A stretch of DNA of 64,000 nt from the NCBI RefSeq assembly GCF_003384035.1, contig NZ_QQAK01000016.1:62001-126000 (forward strand), written 5' to 3'. Below are positions 32,175 through 41,269 of this stretch, piece after piece. Within the stretch, counting starts at the first letter, position 1; each line of letters starts with the position of its first letter. Source of the DNA: Sporosarcina sp. BI001-red (GTDB taxonomy: Bacteria > Bacillota > Bacilli > Bacillales_A > Planococcaceae). The translations under genes and the position numbers were made by a program. The notes beneath the pieces are model-generated. The model worked only from the letters and a program-made list of their open reading frames with translations, was not told where the DNA came from and made no database searches.

Positions 32175-34469
32175 TTGTCAATTATCAGCAGTTCAATCGG
32201 GTATCCGTATATCGGAGAAAATCGAGAGTGGAAACGAGCGCTTGAAGCGTTTTGGGGAGGAAAGATTGAAGAGCAAGAATTCCTTGAAACAGTAGAAAAG
32301 ATTCGGCTGGAGCGTCTGCAAAAGCAAAAAGACGCAGGGATTTCCCTAATTCCAGTTGGAGAGTTTACTTTGTATGACAGAATGCTCGATACAGCTGTCA
32401 TGTTTGGTATGATTCCTGAACGCTATAACTGGAGCGGTGGAGACGTTCAGTTATCGACCTATTTCTCGATGGCACGAGGAAATGATGACGCAGTTGCGTC
32501 AGAAATGACGAAATTGTTTAATGCAAACTATCATTACATCGTTCCAGAATATGGTACTCGGAAACTGAAATTGACGGAGAATAAACCATTGACTGCGTAT
32601 TTGGAAGCAAAGGAAAAGGTAGGGATTGACGGGAAGCCTGTCTTAATCGGACCGTATTCATTCTTAAAACTTTCAAAAGGATATGAGGAAAAAGACGTTC
32701 CAGCATTTTTGCTTCAGTTGATTCCCTTATATGTGAACGTACTATGTGAACTATATGAAGCTGGCGCGAAGTGGGTACAATTGGAAGAACCGATTTTATC
32801 CACATCGATTTCTAAGGAAGAAATGCTGACAGTTACTGAAATTTATAAGCAGTTAACCGCAGAAGTACCTGATTTAAACATGATTGTACAAACGTACTTT
32901 GATGCAGTGGAGCATTATGAAGAGGTCGTTGCGTTGCCGGTAGCAGGCATTGGCCTCGACTTCGTAGCAGGAAAAGAAAAGAATCTAACGCAACTGAAGA
33001 AAAATGGCTTCCCTGAAGACAAAGTGCTCGCTGCAGGTGTAATCGATGGGCGCAACATTTGGCGTGCTGATTTACATGAGAAAACTGAACTTGTAGATGA
33101 AATTCTGGAGATTGTTTCGGCAGACCGAGTTTGGATTCAGCCTTCTAGCAGTCTACTTCACGTTCCGGTCACGTTAACATCGGAAGTAAAATTAGACTCG
33201 ACGATCAAAGGGGCACTAGCGTTTGCGGATGAAAAGTTAGAGGAAGTGACGACACTTGTAAAAGGAGTTGTAGAAGGAAAGCAGGCCATTGGTGAAAAAA
33301 TGGCTGAAAGTACAGCGGCACGTGAAAAACTCGCAGCACTTCCTGCCCGCAACCATCCGGAACTACGTCAAGCTGTGGAAAACATTGGTGAATCAGACGG
33401 CAAACGGAAGTCAACTGCGCCACAACGACGCTTGAAACAGCAAGAAGCGTTAGGGTTACCATTGTTACCCACAACAACGATCGGAAGTTTTCCACAAACA
33501 CCAGAAGTTCGTAGCACGCGTAACAAGTGGCGTAAGGGAGAATCGAGTGACGCGCAATATACAGACTTTGTGCACCGTGAAATCGCGAAGTGGATTGACA
33601 TTCAAGAAGACATCGGATTGGATGTATTTGTCCACGGTGAATTTGAACGGACGGATATGGTTGAGTATTTCGGTGAAAAACTAGGCGGTTTTGTATTTAC
33701 TGAAAAAGCGTGGGTTGTTTCCTATGGGTCACGTTGTGTAAAACCACCGATTATTTATGGTGATGTCACTTTCCTGAATCCAATAACTGTGGAAGCATCT
33801 GTCTATGCGGCATCACTTACGGATAAGCCCATGAAGGGGATGCTGACAGGTCCTGTGACCATATTGAATTGGTCATTTGTCCGGGATGATATTTCACGTA
33901 AAGACGTTACGTATCAGATTGCGCTCGCATTACGAGAGGAAATTGAAGCGCTTGAAGCAGCAGGGATTCCGATCATTCAAGTAGATGAACCTGCACTTCG
34001 TGAAGGATTACCGTTGAAGAAATCAGCATGGAATGACTACTTGGATTGGGCAATTACAGCGTTTAGAGTCGCAACGGGGTCAGTGGAAGATACGACCCAA
34101 ATTCATACACACATGTGTTATTGTGAGTTCAACGACTTCATCGACTCCATCAGTGGGTTGGATGCAGATGTAATTTCAATTGAAACATCCCGTTCACATG
34201 GAGACCTAGTTTCCGCATTCAATGATTTCTCATATGACAAAGGAATTGGTCTTGGCGTATATGATATCCACAGCCCACGCGTACCGGAAGTGCAAGAAAT
34301 GGTCGATGTCATTGAACAAGGACTGAATGTTCTAGAACCCTCACAATTTTGGATTAACCCCGATTGTGGATTGAAAACGAGAAAACAAGAAGAAACCGTT
34401 GCAGCGCTCAAAAATATGGCGGCGGCAACAAACAAAATGCGCGAGCGCTTGGAAGTTTTGCAGAAATAA
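32175..34469 (+). CDS. metE: Cobalamin-independent methionine synthase MetE
   Basis: A 764-residue enzyme that methylates homocysteine with methyltetrahydrofolate-triglutamate. The zinc ligands are visible in HTHMCYCEFND and NPDCGLKTR near the C-terminus. Substrate-binding stretches such as TTTIGSFPQTPEVRSTR and GMLTGPVTILNWSF are intact. The start is TTG 32175, eight bases after GGAGAGG; an ATG at 32067 that extends the frame lies inside the riboswitch and is not used. Regulation is by the B12 riboswitch just upstream. Confidence 0.95.
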   Translation: MSIISSSIGYPYIGENREWKRALEAFWGGKIEEQEFLETVEKIRLERLQKQKDAGISLIPVGEFTLYDRMLDTAVMFGMIPERYNWSGGDVQLSTYFSMARGNDDAVASEMTKLFNANYHYIVPEYGTRKLKLTENKPLTAYLEAKEKVGIDGKPVLIGPYSFLKLSKGYEEKDVPAFLLQLIPLYVNVLCELYEAGAKWVQLEEPILSTSISKEEMLTVTEIYKQLTAEVPDLNMIVQTYFDAVEHYEEVVALPVAGIGLDFVAGKEKNLTQLKKNGFPEDKVLAAGVIDGRNIWRADLHEKTELVDEILEIVSADRVWIQPSSSLLHVPVTLTSEVKLDSTIKGALAFADEKLEEVTTLVKGVVEGKQAIGEKMAESTAAREKLAALPARNHPELRQAVENIGESDGKRKSTAPQRRLKQQEALGLPLLPTTTIGSFPQTPEVRSTRNKWRKGESSDAQYTDFVHREIAKWIDIQEDIGLDVFVHGEFERTDMVEYFGEKLGGFVFTEKAWVVSYGSRCVKPPIIYGDVTFLNPITVEASVYAASLTDKPMKGMLTGPVTILNWSFVRDDISRKDVTYQIALALREEIEALEAAGIPIIQVDEPALREGLPLKKSAWNDYLDWAITAFRVATGSVEDTTQIHTHMCYCEFNDFIDSISGLDADVISIETSRSHGDLVSAFNDFSYDKGIGLGVYDIHSPRVPEVQEMVDVIEQGLNVLEPSQFWINPDCGLKTRKQEETVAALKNMAAATNKMRERLEVLQK

Positions 34470-34484
34470 TAGAAGTCTCCTTGA

Positions 34485-34517
34485 GAAAAGCGTGAATGGA
34501 TCCCATTCACGCTTTTC
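34485..34517 (+). terminator. Terminator after metE
   Basis: GAAAAGCGTGAATGG pairs with CCATTCACGCTTTTC around ATC. The remaining 250 bp to the next gene hold only a short open stretch (DNLDGVRTTRVCMWLFNQYF, about 34571-34630) that may be a gene scrap. Confidence 0.7.
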
Positions 34518-34767
34518 ATATGGTCATCGACAATTAGCAACCTTGAACAAAGAGATATGTCATGTATTTGACAATCTCGACGGCGTAAGAACAACCCGTG
34601 TGTGTATGTGGCTGTTCAACCAATACTTCAAAACACGAAGTATGTCAAAAAGCCTCAAAATTTGATAGCTATAATTCTAGTTTGTTCGTATACTGAAATT
34701 AGTAGTGTAAGTATGACAATGTTTTACTAAAAGAATCAGTGAAAACTAGTGAAAGGAGCAGAACGAT

Positions 34768-35013
34768 ATGAAAAAGAAGGAGTTATTTTTTATTCCTTTG
34801 GTCACTCTAGTGACGCTGATGTCTTTAGGGGCGTGTGCAGATGAGTCTAGTGAATATATCATCTATGGAAACCATGAAAACATGAGTGAGACGTCCAAGG
34901 ACTATTTAATTAATTGTCTGGACGATAGAGGCATCGAGTTTAAACTGGATGCGCAAAAGAATATTCTAATTCAGAAGCGAGATAACGATATGGCAGTCGC
35001 TTCTTGTTCATAA
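34768..35013 (+). CDS. Small lipoprotein of unknown function
   Basis: An 81-residue protein with a basic start, a hydrophobic segment and a LGAC lipobox (Cys at about residue 23), then a short acidic domain with two further cysteines (INCLDDRGIEF and the C-terminal ASCS). An AAAGGAG site precedes the ATG. No family recognised. It is monocistronic, with its own terminator. Confidence 0.68.
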   Translation: MKKKELFFIPLVTLVTLMSLGACADESSEYIIYGNHENMSETSKDYLINCLDDRGIEFKLDAQKNILIQKRDNDMAVASCS

Positions 35014-35021
35014 TAGTGTAG

Positions 35022-35058
35022 CCTGTAGTATCCTGAAAGGGATGCTACAGGTTTTTAG
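35022..35058 (+). terminator. Terminator after the small lipoprotein gene
   Basis: CCTGTAG and ATCC pair with GGAT and CTACAGG around TGAAA, followed by TTTTT. Confidence 0.75.
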
Positions 35059-35126
35059 TTTGGAAGAAAATGAATCGGATTTGAAGGTGGCTTCGTCTAT
35101 AGAGTGGAAGGTAGGTGGGAACGCAA

Positions 35127-35636
35127 GTGAATATTGAACAAGTGATGGGGAACTATGGGGATTATTTGCTGCGCGTCGCCTATGTCTACGTTAAGAATCA
35201 GAGTACGGCAGAAGATATTGTACAAGATGTCCTCATTCGTTACTATCAACGGTCGGACCAATTCAGGGAAGAAAGTTCTTTGAAGACTTACTTAGTTAAG
35301 ATGACGGTGAACCGAAGCCATGATTATTTAAGAAGCTGGACACATAAACGTCTTCTATTGAAAGAAAAGATCGTTGGGAACAAAACGAAGGACACACCGG
35401 AAGGACGCCTGATTGAACAGGAGACTACAGAGTCTGTTTTAACCGCGCTGTTATCCATGAAAATGATCTATCGGGAAGTGTTGGTTTTGTACTATTACGA
35501 AGAATCTTCAACGGTAGACATCGCTGACATATTAAGTTGTCCTGAAGCCACTGTACGGACTCGACTGCAGCGAGCTCGGCTCCAATTGAAAGAACGATTA
35601 GAAGAACAGGAGGGGTTTTCTCATGGATTCGATTAA
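35127..35636 (+). CDS. ECF-type sigma factor, second pair
   Basis: About 169 residues. Region 2 includes YVKNQSTAEDIVQDVLIRYY and region 4 includes MKMIYREVLVLYYYEESSTV and CPEATVRTRLQRARLQLKER. GTG 35127 is favoured because an AGGTGGGA site lies six bases upstream; GTG 35115 is the alternative. It overlaps the next gene by 14 bp. Its closest relatives in style are SigX-type factors controlling envelope functions. Confidence 0.86.
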   Translation: MNIEQVMGNYGDYLLRVAYVYVKNQSTAEDIVQDVLIRYYQRSDQFREESSLKTYLVKMTVNRSHDYLRSWTHKRLLLKEKIVGNKTKDTPEGRLIEQETTESVLTALLSMKMIYREVLVLYYYEESSTVDIADILSCPEATVRTRLQRARLQLKERLEEQEGFSHGFD

Positions 35637-36270
35637 AGACCAGTTGAATACGGAGCTGCAAAAAATCACCTTAGATGACATGCGAAAACAAGAGATTATT
35701 GACAATGTCAAAAGCAGTCGGGAATCGAAAACGTATGAACCTGTTTGGAAATATAGGATGGTGCTTATGTCATTTGTTTTGTTGTCATTGACTATTGCAT
35801 TTATTAATAGAAAAGCCCCGAATGTTACACAAGCTGAAGGGGGCGAGACACGAAACATTCTCGATTTACTTGCATATGACTCAGTGAAAACGGTGATGCT
35901 AGCTGTTCTATTTTTAATGTTCTATGGAGTGTTAAAACGTAGCATTCGTAAACAGGGAAGGGCGTTACCTGCCTGCGCAAATTGCGGAACGATTTGGACT
36001 CATAAGTTAGCCCTCAAAAAAGCATTTGGAAATGAAAAAACCTCGTGTCCAAATTGTGGTGAGGAAAACTATCAAACGAGAAATTCTAGGAAAAAGACGA
36101 GCGTTTTTCAACTTCTTATGCCTTTAATCATCATAATGGCCAATGTATTTGAAAATGGGTTTTATGGATTTTTCATCTACCTAGTATTTCTGTTAGTATT
36201 AAACATTTGCTTAGTCCCTTATTATGTAGAATTGCAATTAGATGACCCGATGGATGAGCCATGGTGGTGA
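35623..36270 (+). CDS. Probable anti-sigma factor fused to a CxxC zinc-ribbon membrane domain
   Basis: A 215-residue protein translated from an ATG that overlaps the sigma gene. Residues 1-44 are charged and cytoplasmic, followed by a helix at 45-62 and another near 88-105. Then comes a zinc ribbon, CANCGTIWTHKLALKKAFGN and CPNCGEENYQ, which has the CxxC-about-20-CxxC layout of the family I recall as TIGR04104, with the typical NSRKK after it. Two more helices (about 155-200) end the protein. An anti-sigma role is inferred from position; the ribbon fusion is unusual and may be the sensor. Confidence 0.68.
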   Translation: MDSIKDQLNTELQKITLDDMRKQEIIDNVKSSRESKTYEPVWKYRMVLMSFVLLSLTIAFINRKAPNVTQAEGGETRNILDLLAYDSVKTVMLAVLFLMFYGVLKRSIRKQGRALPACANCGTIWTHKLALKKAFGNEKTSCPNCGEENYQTRNSRKKTSVFQLLMPLIIIMANVFENGFYGFFIYLVFLLVLNICLVPYYVELQLDDPMDEPWW

Positions 36271-36367
36271 AAGGAAAACCCATCTATTTCGGTTTTTAAA
36301 AAAGAGGAGTAATTAAATTCATGCAGAATAACATCATTATAAAGATCGGCTGAAGGAGGATCAGACA

Positions 36368-36826
36368 ATGAAATTAGCAGAAGCTTTAATAGCTCGAGCA
36401 GATTACCAAAAACGGATTGAACAGTTGAAAAAACGCATTCATATGAATTTGAGAGTTCAAGAAGGTGACGAGCCTTCGGAAAATCCGAATGAGATGTTAA
36501 CGGAACTTGCTGAGATCCGCCACGAGCTCACATCGTTAATCAAACAAATAAATCGAACCAACTGCGGAATTCAATTTGACGATGAGCGAACACTCGCCGA
36601 TGCGTTAACGGAACGTGACCAATTATTTGATCAACGATTGCTACTATCGAAAGTCGTGGAAGAATCATCCCAACAAATCGATCGGTACAGCCAGTCAGAA
36701 ATTCGAGTGGTCAGTACGGTCAATGTGAAGTCCATCCAAAAACAAGTGGATTACCTATCTAAAACATATAGAGAAATCGATACGAAAATTCAAGGAATGA
36801 ACTGGAATATTGACTTAGTGGACTAA
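36368..36826 (+). CDS. DIP1984-family protein
   Basis: A 152-residue helical protein. It opens with MKLAEALIARADYQKRIEQL, contains RINRTNC-like INRTNCGIQF, and ends with YSQSEIRVVSTVNVKSIQKQ, then a helix and NWNIDL; this is the pattern of the DIP1984 family. Function is unknown. A GGAGGA site precedes the ATG. The 36827-37041 gap has one open but stop-broken stretch (GEVGFKKVAGPALRLMTADN, about 36879-36938) that could be a gene scrap. Confidence 0.8.
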   Translation: MKLAEALIARADYQKRIEQLKKRIHMNLRVQEGDEPSENPNEMLTELAEIRHELTSLIKQINRTNCGIQFDDERTLADALTERDQLFDQRLLLSKVVEESSQQIDRYSQSEIRVVSTVNVKSIQKQVDYLSKTYREIDTKIQGMNWNIDLVD

Positions 36827-37041
36827 CGTAAAACAGTCGGTAGCTAGATGTTGTAAAGGTGAGTGCACACCCGCCAACAGGGGAAGTTGGATTTAAAAAA
36901 GTAGCGGGGCCTGCTTTGCGGTTAATGACCGCAGACAATTGACGCCCAGTACTGTGACAACTGTACAACTAGATTGTCAATGTAACTACCACGCACTAAT
37001 TTACAGCTCTTGCGAGGGTGGGCTCGGGGACTGAATACATA

Positions 37042-37073
37042 AAGAAAGCATCTGTTGCACGAGGCACAGATGC
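37042..37073 (-). terminator. Terminator after the Yip1-family gene
   Basis: GCATCTGT pairs with ACAGATGC; on the minus strand the stem is followed by TTTCTTT. Confidence 0.6.
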
Positions 37074-37085
37074 TCATCTTTGTAG

Positions 37086-37712
37086 TTAAAAGGAAGCGAG
37101 CGCAAAGATGAAGAAAAAGAAAAATATGGAAACAGCGAATGTCAGTACGAAAACGAAGCCCATTAGGATGGCAATCGTTCCGAATCCTTTCCACGCAGAA
37201 AAGCCATGGACGATTCCTATTGCCTTTGACATAATCACAGTTCCATAAACGGACAAGCCCATTAACCCTAATGAAAGAAACGGTGTCAACACGATCAAAA
37301 TCCCAAATATGGTAGCTGCTACATCCGACTCTGAGTACCTGAGGATGATGAGGACTATCATCAGCAACCAAGAAAACGGTAGAATGTAGATCGTTGGTAG
37401 TGATCCCAACGGAACAACTGCAAGCATTTTTTTATAAGTTCCTGTTCCTCCTAGCCACTTGCCAATCCACGTATAAAGTGCACTATTCAAAAACCATCCG
37501 GCAGCTGTAAGCATTAACAAGCCGAGAAACGCGATGAGTAGAATACCGATAAGTGGAATCTCTTTTATGAAAATAAGTTGAATAAACGAAAGTGGCGCAA
37601 TGGCAAGCGTAGCCAAAATGAGAACAGTAGAGCTAAATGACAGTGTCTTATGATCGAGTACATAATGGATCGTCTCAGAAGGACGTACCCAAATGGAAAA
37701 AAACGGATTCAA
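37086..37712 (-). CDS. Yip1-domain membrane protein
   Basis: A 208-residue protein with a short cytoplasmic start (FFSIWVRPSETIHYVLDHKT) followed by about five hydrophobic helices and the Gly/Trp features of bacterial Yip1-domain proteins (FLNSALYTWIGKWLGGTGTY). TTG 37712 lies seven bases after a GAGGAG site. Function unknown; transport and stress roles are suggested for relatives. Monocistronic. Confidence 0.75.
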   Translation of the reverse strand: MNPFFSIWVRPSETIHYVLDHKTLSFSSTVLILATLAIAPLSFIQLIFIKEIPLIGILLIAFLGLLMLTAAGWFLNSALYTWIGKWLGGTGTYKKMLAVVPLGSLPTIYILPFSWLLMIVLIILRYSESDVAATIFGILIVLTPFLSLGLMGLSVYGTVIMSKAIGIVHGFSAWKGFGTIAILMGFVFVLTFAVSIFFFFFIFALASF

Positions 37713-37871
37713 TGGAAAGCTCCTCTCTGTTAAACTCTACTCACTACTGTACAACATCAGGAGATAGAAAGTTTCGTTTTCAAGGATTTTTAACTAAATT
37801 GCAATGGGGAAATTCTTTATAAAGGTATGATAATGAAGGTACAAATACTACACCCCGAAATGAGGATCGCC

Positions 37872-38327
37872 ATGAACATCGAAGCCGACACAATTGAAGA
37901 GTACGTTCGTCAATTATCGGAAGAACGACAGAAAGTAATTGAAAAGGTACGTCGAGTCATTCAAGAGAATTTACCAAGAGGATTTGAAGAAACGCTTTCC
38001 TATGGCATGATTGGATACGTGATTCCCCATAGTATTTATCCAGATGGCTATCATTGCAATCCGAAAGAACCGCTTCCTTTTCTCAGCATTGGTTCACAGA
38101 AAAACTTCATCAGTATCTATCATATGGGTATTTACGCATTCCCAGACTTACTAGATTGGTTCGTGGCAGAATATCCGAAGTACGTGAAAACTAAATTGGA
38201 TATGGGGAAAAGCTGCATTCGATTAAAAAAGATGGACACCATTCCTTATGAGTTGATTGCGGAACTATGCAGAAAAATTACAGTCGATGACTACATCGCT
38301 CACTATGAAGCAGTGTGGAAAAAATAA
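37872..38327 (+). CDS. DUF1801-domain protein
   Basis: A 151-residue soluble protein with the conserved NLPRGFEETLSYGMIGYVIP stretch and FISIYHMGIYAFPDLLDWF, ending in KMDTIPYELIAEL; these define DUF1801 (YdhG-like). Relatives have been called iron chaperones, but the evidence is thin. ATG 37872 is chosen because the family starts here and a GAGGA site precedes it; ATG 37827 would add 15 residues. Confidence 0.8.
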   Translation: MNIEADTIEEYVRQLSEERQKVIEKVRRVIQENLPRGFEETLSYGMIGYVIPHSIYPDGYHCNPKEPLPFLSIGSQKNFISIYHMGIYAFPDLLDWFVAEYPKYVKTKLDMGKSCIRLKKMDTIPYELIAELCRKITVDDYIAHYEAVWKK

Positions 38328-38344
38328 TCATGAAGTTATCTTTT

Positions 38345-38383
38345 AAAGGTGCTGAACTGTTCGTGAGGTTCAGTGCTTTTTTT
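38345..38383 (+). terminator. Terminator after the DUF1801 gene
   Basis: GCTGAAC pairs with GTTCAGTGC and is followed by TTTTTTT. Confidence 0.7.
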
Positions 38384-38480
38384 GCATGGAAAGGTTGTTG
38401 AAAAATTATATTTCACCTTGAACTTTTTACGTTCAGTGAAGTCTAATGAATAAGAAGAGCAGGAACGAGGTGGTAGCTGC

Positions 38481-38996
38481 ATGGATGAGTTGGAAATAAG
38501 TCGAAAAGCGATTGCAGGCGATGAAGCCTCATTCTTAGCAATGATGCGACAATATAAAGAAGATTTGTTGAGAACGGCTCTCGCTTTTTTGAAAAACGAG
38601 CATGATGCGTTAGAAGCGCTACAGGAAGTGACCGTGCGTGCCTACCACAAGATTCAGACGGTGAAGGAGCCTGCGTATGCAAAGACATGGCTCATTCGGA
38701 TCATGATAAATTATTGCCAAGATCAGTTGAAACGGCAAAAGCGGTTCCATCATGACCCTGCAATTGATAGTCAAAGTACAGTAGACGATTCATTGCTGGA
38801 ATTGAAAGAAGCCCTTGCTACATTACCGAAAAAGGAACAGCAGCTGATCTACCTCAAATACTTCCAAGATGTGAAGATTAAAGACATTGCAAAAATCGAG
38901 AACATTCCAGAAGGCACGGTGAAGTCTAGGCTGCACAAAACTCTGCGGTCCCTGAGAGCCTATTTTGAAGACGAAGGAGGAAGGGAGCATGTATGA
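38481..38996 (+). CDS. ECF-type sigma factor, third pair
   Basis: A 171-residue sigma factor with region 2 (FLAMMRQYKEDLLRTALAFL, KNEHDALEALQEVTVRAY) and region 4 (LPKKEQQLIYLKYFQDVKIK, IPEGTVKSRLHKTLRSLRAY). It resembles the SigV/SigM-type factor at 26796 and is coupled to the same kind of anti-sigma gene, so the two pairs look paralogous. A GAGGTGG site precedes the ATG. Confidence 0.88.
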   Translation: MDELEISRKAIAGDEASFLAMMRQYKEDLLRTALAFLKNEHDALEALQEVTVRAYHKIQTVKEPAYAKTWLIRIMINYCQDQLKRQKRFHHDPAIDSQSTVDDSLLELKEALATLPKKEQQLIYLKYFQDVKIKDIAKIENIPEGTVKSRLHKTLRSLRAYFEDEGGREHV

Positions 38997-40302
38997 ACGA
39001 GAAGAAGAGAGGCTGAGTGAATTGAAAAGTCATCTGGAACAGCAGACTCTCCCACTAGATGAAGCTGATCAAATGATTCTTGCAGGGATTACAAAAGCAA
39101 AAGCTGATCGAAGCAAGCAGAAACGACGTAGAAAGAGAGTCACTTGGATGGTGGCTATGGCTGCGATTCTACTTCTCACCTTCGTAACTTCCATTAGAGT
39201 TTCAACAGCGTTTGCGAATACGATTGCCGCCATTCCGGGCATGGAACCTTTTGTTGCATTGATCCAGCACGATAAGGGACTGCAGGCGATTTTTAATGAG
39301 GACTACTATCAGGAAATCGGATCCTCACAAACTGTTGGGGATGTCACGATGACAATTGACGGCGTTATTTTGGATGAAACGGGCATGAATGTCTACTATA
39401 CGATTGAATCGTCCAAAAAAATGAAAACAGCGAGTGTCAATACGATTGAAATCACCAATTCAAGACCTATGCCAGAGGCAGGGATTTCGTATGGTGGTAT
39501 GAGCGCAAATGATGTGTTTTCCTACCAGGAAATTATGGAGCTCACGTTTCCAAAACGAAATGTATTTAGCGATCTGAATTTCACAATAGAAGCGGAAATG
39601 GATATTGATGAAAAAATGGTTGCGTTTTTAATTCCTTTTGAAGTACCTGAGCAAACGAAACCAAGTAAGCCATATGTACTGAACGAAATAACGGAACTGG
39701 ATGGACAGCACTTCACCATCGATGAAGTAGTAGATTCTCCCTTACGAGTAGCGGTGCAAGTTACATTTGATCCAAACAACACGAAAAAAATCTTGTCGTT
39801 TGAAGATATGCGACTGGTAGATGAAAGAGGAGAGGTATGGAGTAAAATAGCCAACGGAGTCACAGCTTTCGGCAACGAAAAAGGAAAGACAACGCACACA
39901 TTCTTCTTACAGAGCAACTATTTCTCAACGCCAAAAAAACTATATTTGCAAATCAATAAAGCACAAGCCATTAAACGGGAACAAGCTTTTGTGGAAGTGA
40001 ATACCGATACAAAAGAGTTGCTGACATTTCCTGATGGCCCGCAATTACAACTAGTGGATGCGGACCGAAATGGGATTGAACTGTCGCTTTCAGTAAAAGA
40101 TTTTAACCATGATCCATTTACTGCTGCCATGGATGCTCAAGGTAAAGAAATTTCAATATCTTCATTCAGCCTATATGGGGAAGGAGACGCGACTCACTGG
40201 AGTCCGGCATTTGAAACGACTTCCTATACGAATCCAATCCGTCTTGAACTGAATGCGTATCCGACTTATATCGAAGGAGATGTGAAAGTCGAGGTGAAAT
40301 GA
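38989..40302 (+). CDS. Anti-sigma factor with DUF4179 domain, paralogue
   Basis: A 437-residue single-pass protein. The cytoplasmic part (about 45 residues) carries the sigma-binding charged helix, then VTWMVAMAAILLLTFVTSI spans the membrane, and an extracytoplasmic DUF4179-type beta region follows. ATG 38989 has an AGGAGG site and overlaps the sigma gene by 8 bp, the same arrangement as at 27334. The signal it senses is unknown. Confidence 0.82.
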   Translation: MYEREEERLSELKSHLEQQTLPLDEADQMILAGITKAKADRSKQKRRRKRVTWMVAMAAILLLTFVTSIRVSTAFANTIAAIPGMEPFVALIQHDKGLQAIFNEDYYQEIGSSQTVGDVTMTIDGVILDETGMNVYYTIESSKKMKTASVNTIEITNSRPMPEAGISYGGMSANDVFSYQEIMELTFPKRNVFSDLNFTIEAEMDIDEKMVAFLIPFEVPEQTKPSKPYVLNEITELDGQHFTIDEVVDSPLRVAVQVTFDPNNTKKILSFEDMRLVDERGEVWSKIANGVTAFGNEKGKTTHTFFLQSNYFSTPKKLYLQINKAQAIKREQAFVEVNTDTKELLTFPDGPQLQLVDADRNGIELSLSVKDFNHDPFTAAMDAQGKEISISSFSLYGEGDATHWSPAFETTSYTNPIRLELNAYPTYIEGDVKVEVK

Positions 40303-40304
40303 GC

Positions 40305-40346
40305 GAAAAAGCCGCAGATCTCTTGGAGAGTTCTACGGCTTTTGCA
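40305..40346. terminator. Bidirectional terminator
   Basis: AAAAAGCCGCAGA and TCTACGGCTTTT arms pair around CTCTTGGAGAG, between convergent genes. Confidence 0.7.
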
Positions 40347-40347
40347 A

Positions 40348-40569
40348 TTACTTTTTCTTATTCTTATTTGATTGCTGATTTTTGTCATGATTGGTTTTAT
40401 TATTCTTGTTTTTCATTTTCGCATCAAATTCAGGGGCAAATTCCGTATCTGCGTTGTCCAACGGGTTGTTGCTATTGCGGCTGCTCGCATCTTGGTCTTT
40501 GTTTTGATACGTATCAAATGGGTTGTGCGTCCGTTCATTCATTTTTTTTGGATTGTTTTTGTTTCCCAT
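40348..40569 (-). CDS. Small Asn/Lys-rich hydrophilic protein
   Basis: A 73-residue protein without cysteine or hydrophobic segments: MGNKNNPKKMNERTHNPFDT at the start and a KNKK-rich end. It has a good AGGAGGTGAG site. The composition resembles small spore or DNA-protecting proteins, but no SASP signature is visible, so function is left open. Confidence 0.6.
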   Translation of the reverse strand: MGNKNNPKKMNERTHNPFDTYQNKDQDASSRNSNNPLDNADTEFAPEFDAKMKNKNNKTNHDKNQQSNKNKKK

Positions 40570-40678
40570 GCAGGCTCACCTCCTATAGGTAAGATGCGTG
40601 GAAAGATGGGAAATCATACATTGATGAGAAGTTTATGAGGGGATGGCGGGCGTATTATAGCTGTGATAGGGGAGTCAG

Positions 40679-41062
40679 CTATGCCCGCTTTTTCAAGTTA
40701 AATAAATCTCGATCGTGTTCCATCAGTTTAAATTCAAAATAAAACATGTCCTCTTTTTTGACGACTTCATCAAACTTTGTAAGTGTCTCTTGACGAAATT
40801 CAGTTAGCTGACCTGTTTGCTCGAATATGGCATTTTGTTTACTTTCAATACGATCTAATTGCCCTTGCATGCCATCCATTTGTCCTTGCATGCTATTCAT
40901 TTGCCCGTGCATGCCATCCAATTGCCCGTGCATGCCGCCCATTTGTCCTTGCATGCTATTCATTTGCCCTTGCATTTCATCAAAGCGTTTTTCCATGTTA
41001 CGTTGACCAGATTTTAAATCTTTCAGCTCAGAAATGATTTGCTGTAGCAGTACTTCACTCAC
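40679..41062 (-). CDS. Coiled-coil protein with tandem heptad repeats
   Basis: A 127-residue protein starting at GTG 41062 behind AAGGAGGTGA; an upstream ATG at 41080 overlaps that site. The middle is a run of seven-residue units of the type MQGQMNS / MHGQLDG (about residues 29-73) that form a Met/Gln-rich coiled coil, flanked by ordinary helices. The repeats are also near-identical 21-bp units in the DNA (about 40855-40985), so the copy number can vary. Bacillales have many short proteins of this design with unknown roles. Confidence 0.68.
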   Translation of the reverse strand: MSEVLLQQIISELKDLKSGQRNMEKRFDEMQGQMNSMQGQMGGMHGQLDGMHGQMNSMQGQMDGMQGQLDRIESKQNAIFEQTGQLTEFRQETLTKFDEVVKKEDMFYFEFKLMEHDRDLFNLKKRA

Positions 41063-41269
41063 CGTTTTCACCTCCTTCATCGATAACTAGAGTATAGCAT
41101 ATTTTGTAAGAAAACTGGCTGGAAAAAGTAAGCTATAAGTTTGGTTTTTTAAAAATCGTTATTCATTGACATAGTACACTTTAAGTGAGTGAAGAATGAG
41201 TTAATGAGGATACAAGAGACATAATGGTATTTAAGAAAAAAGCGACTGATTTTGGTCGATAAATAAGGA

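Noticed and set aside
34118..34594. 158-codon reverse-strand frame over the metE 3' end
   Set aside because: Antisense shadow of metE and its terminator.
34399..34665. 88-codon frame overlapping the metE end
   Set aside because: Most of it is the shadow of metE and its terminator; the last 40 codons could be a gene scrap but have no start or ribosome-binding site.
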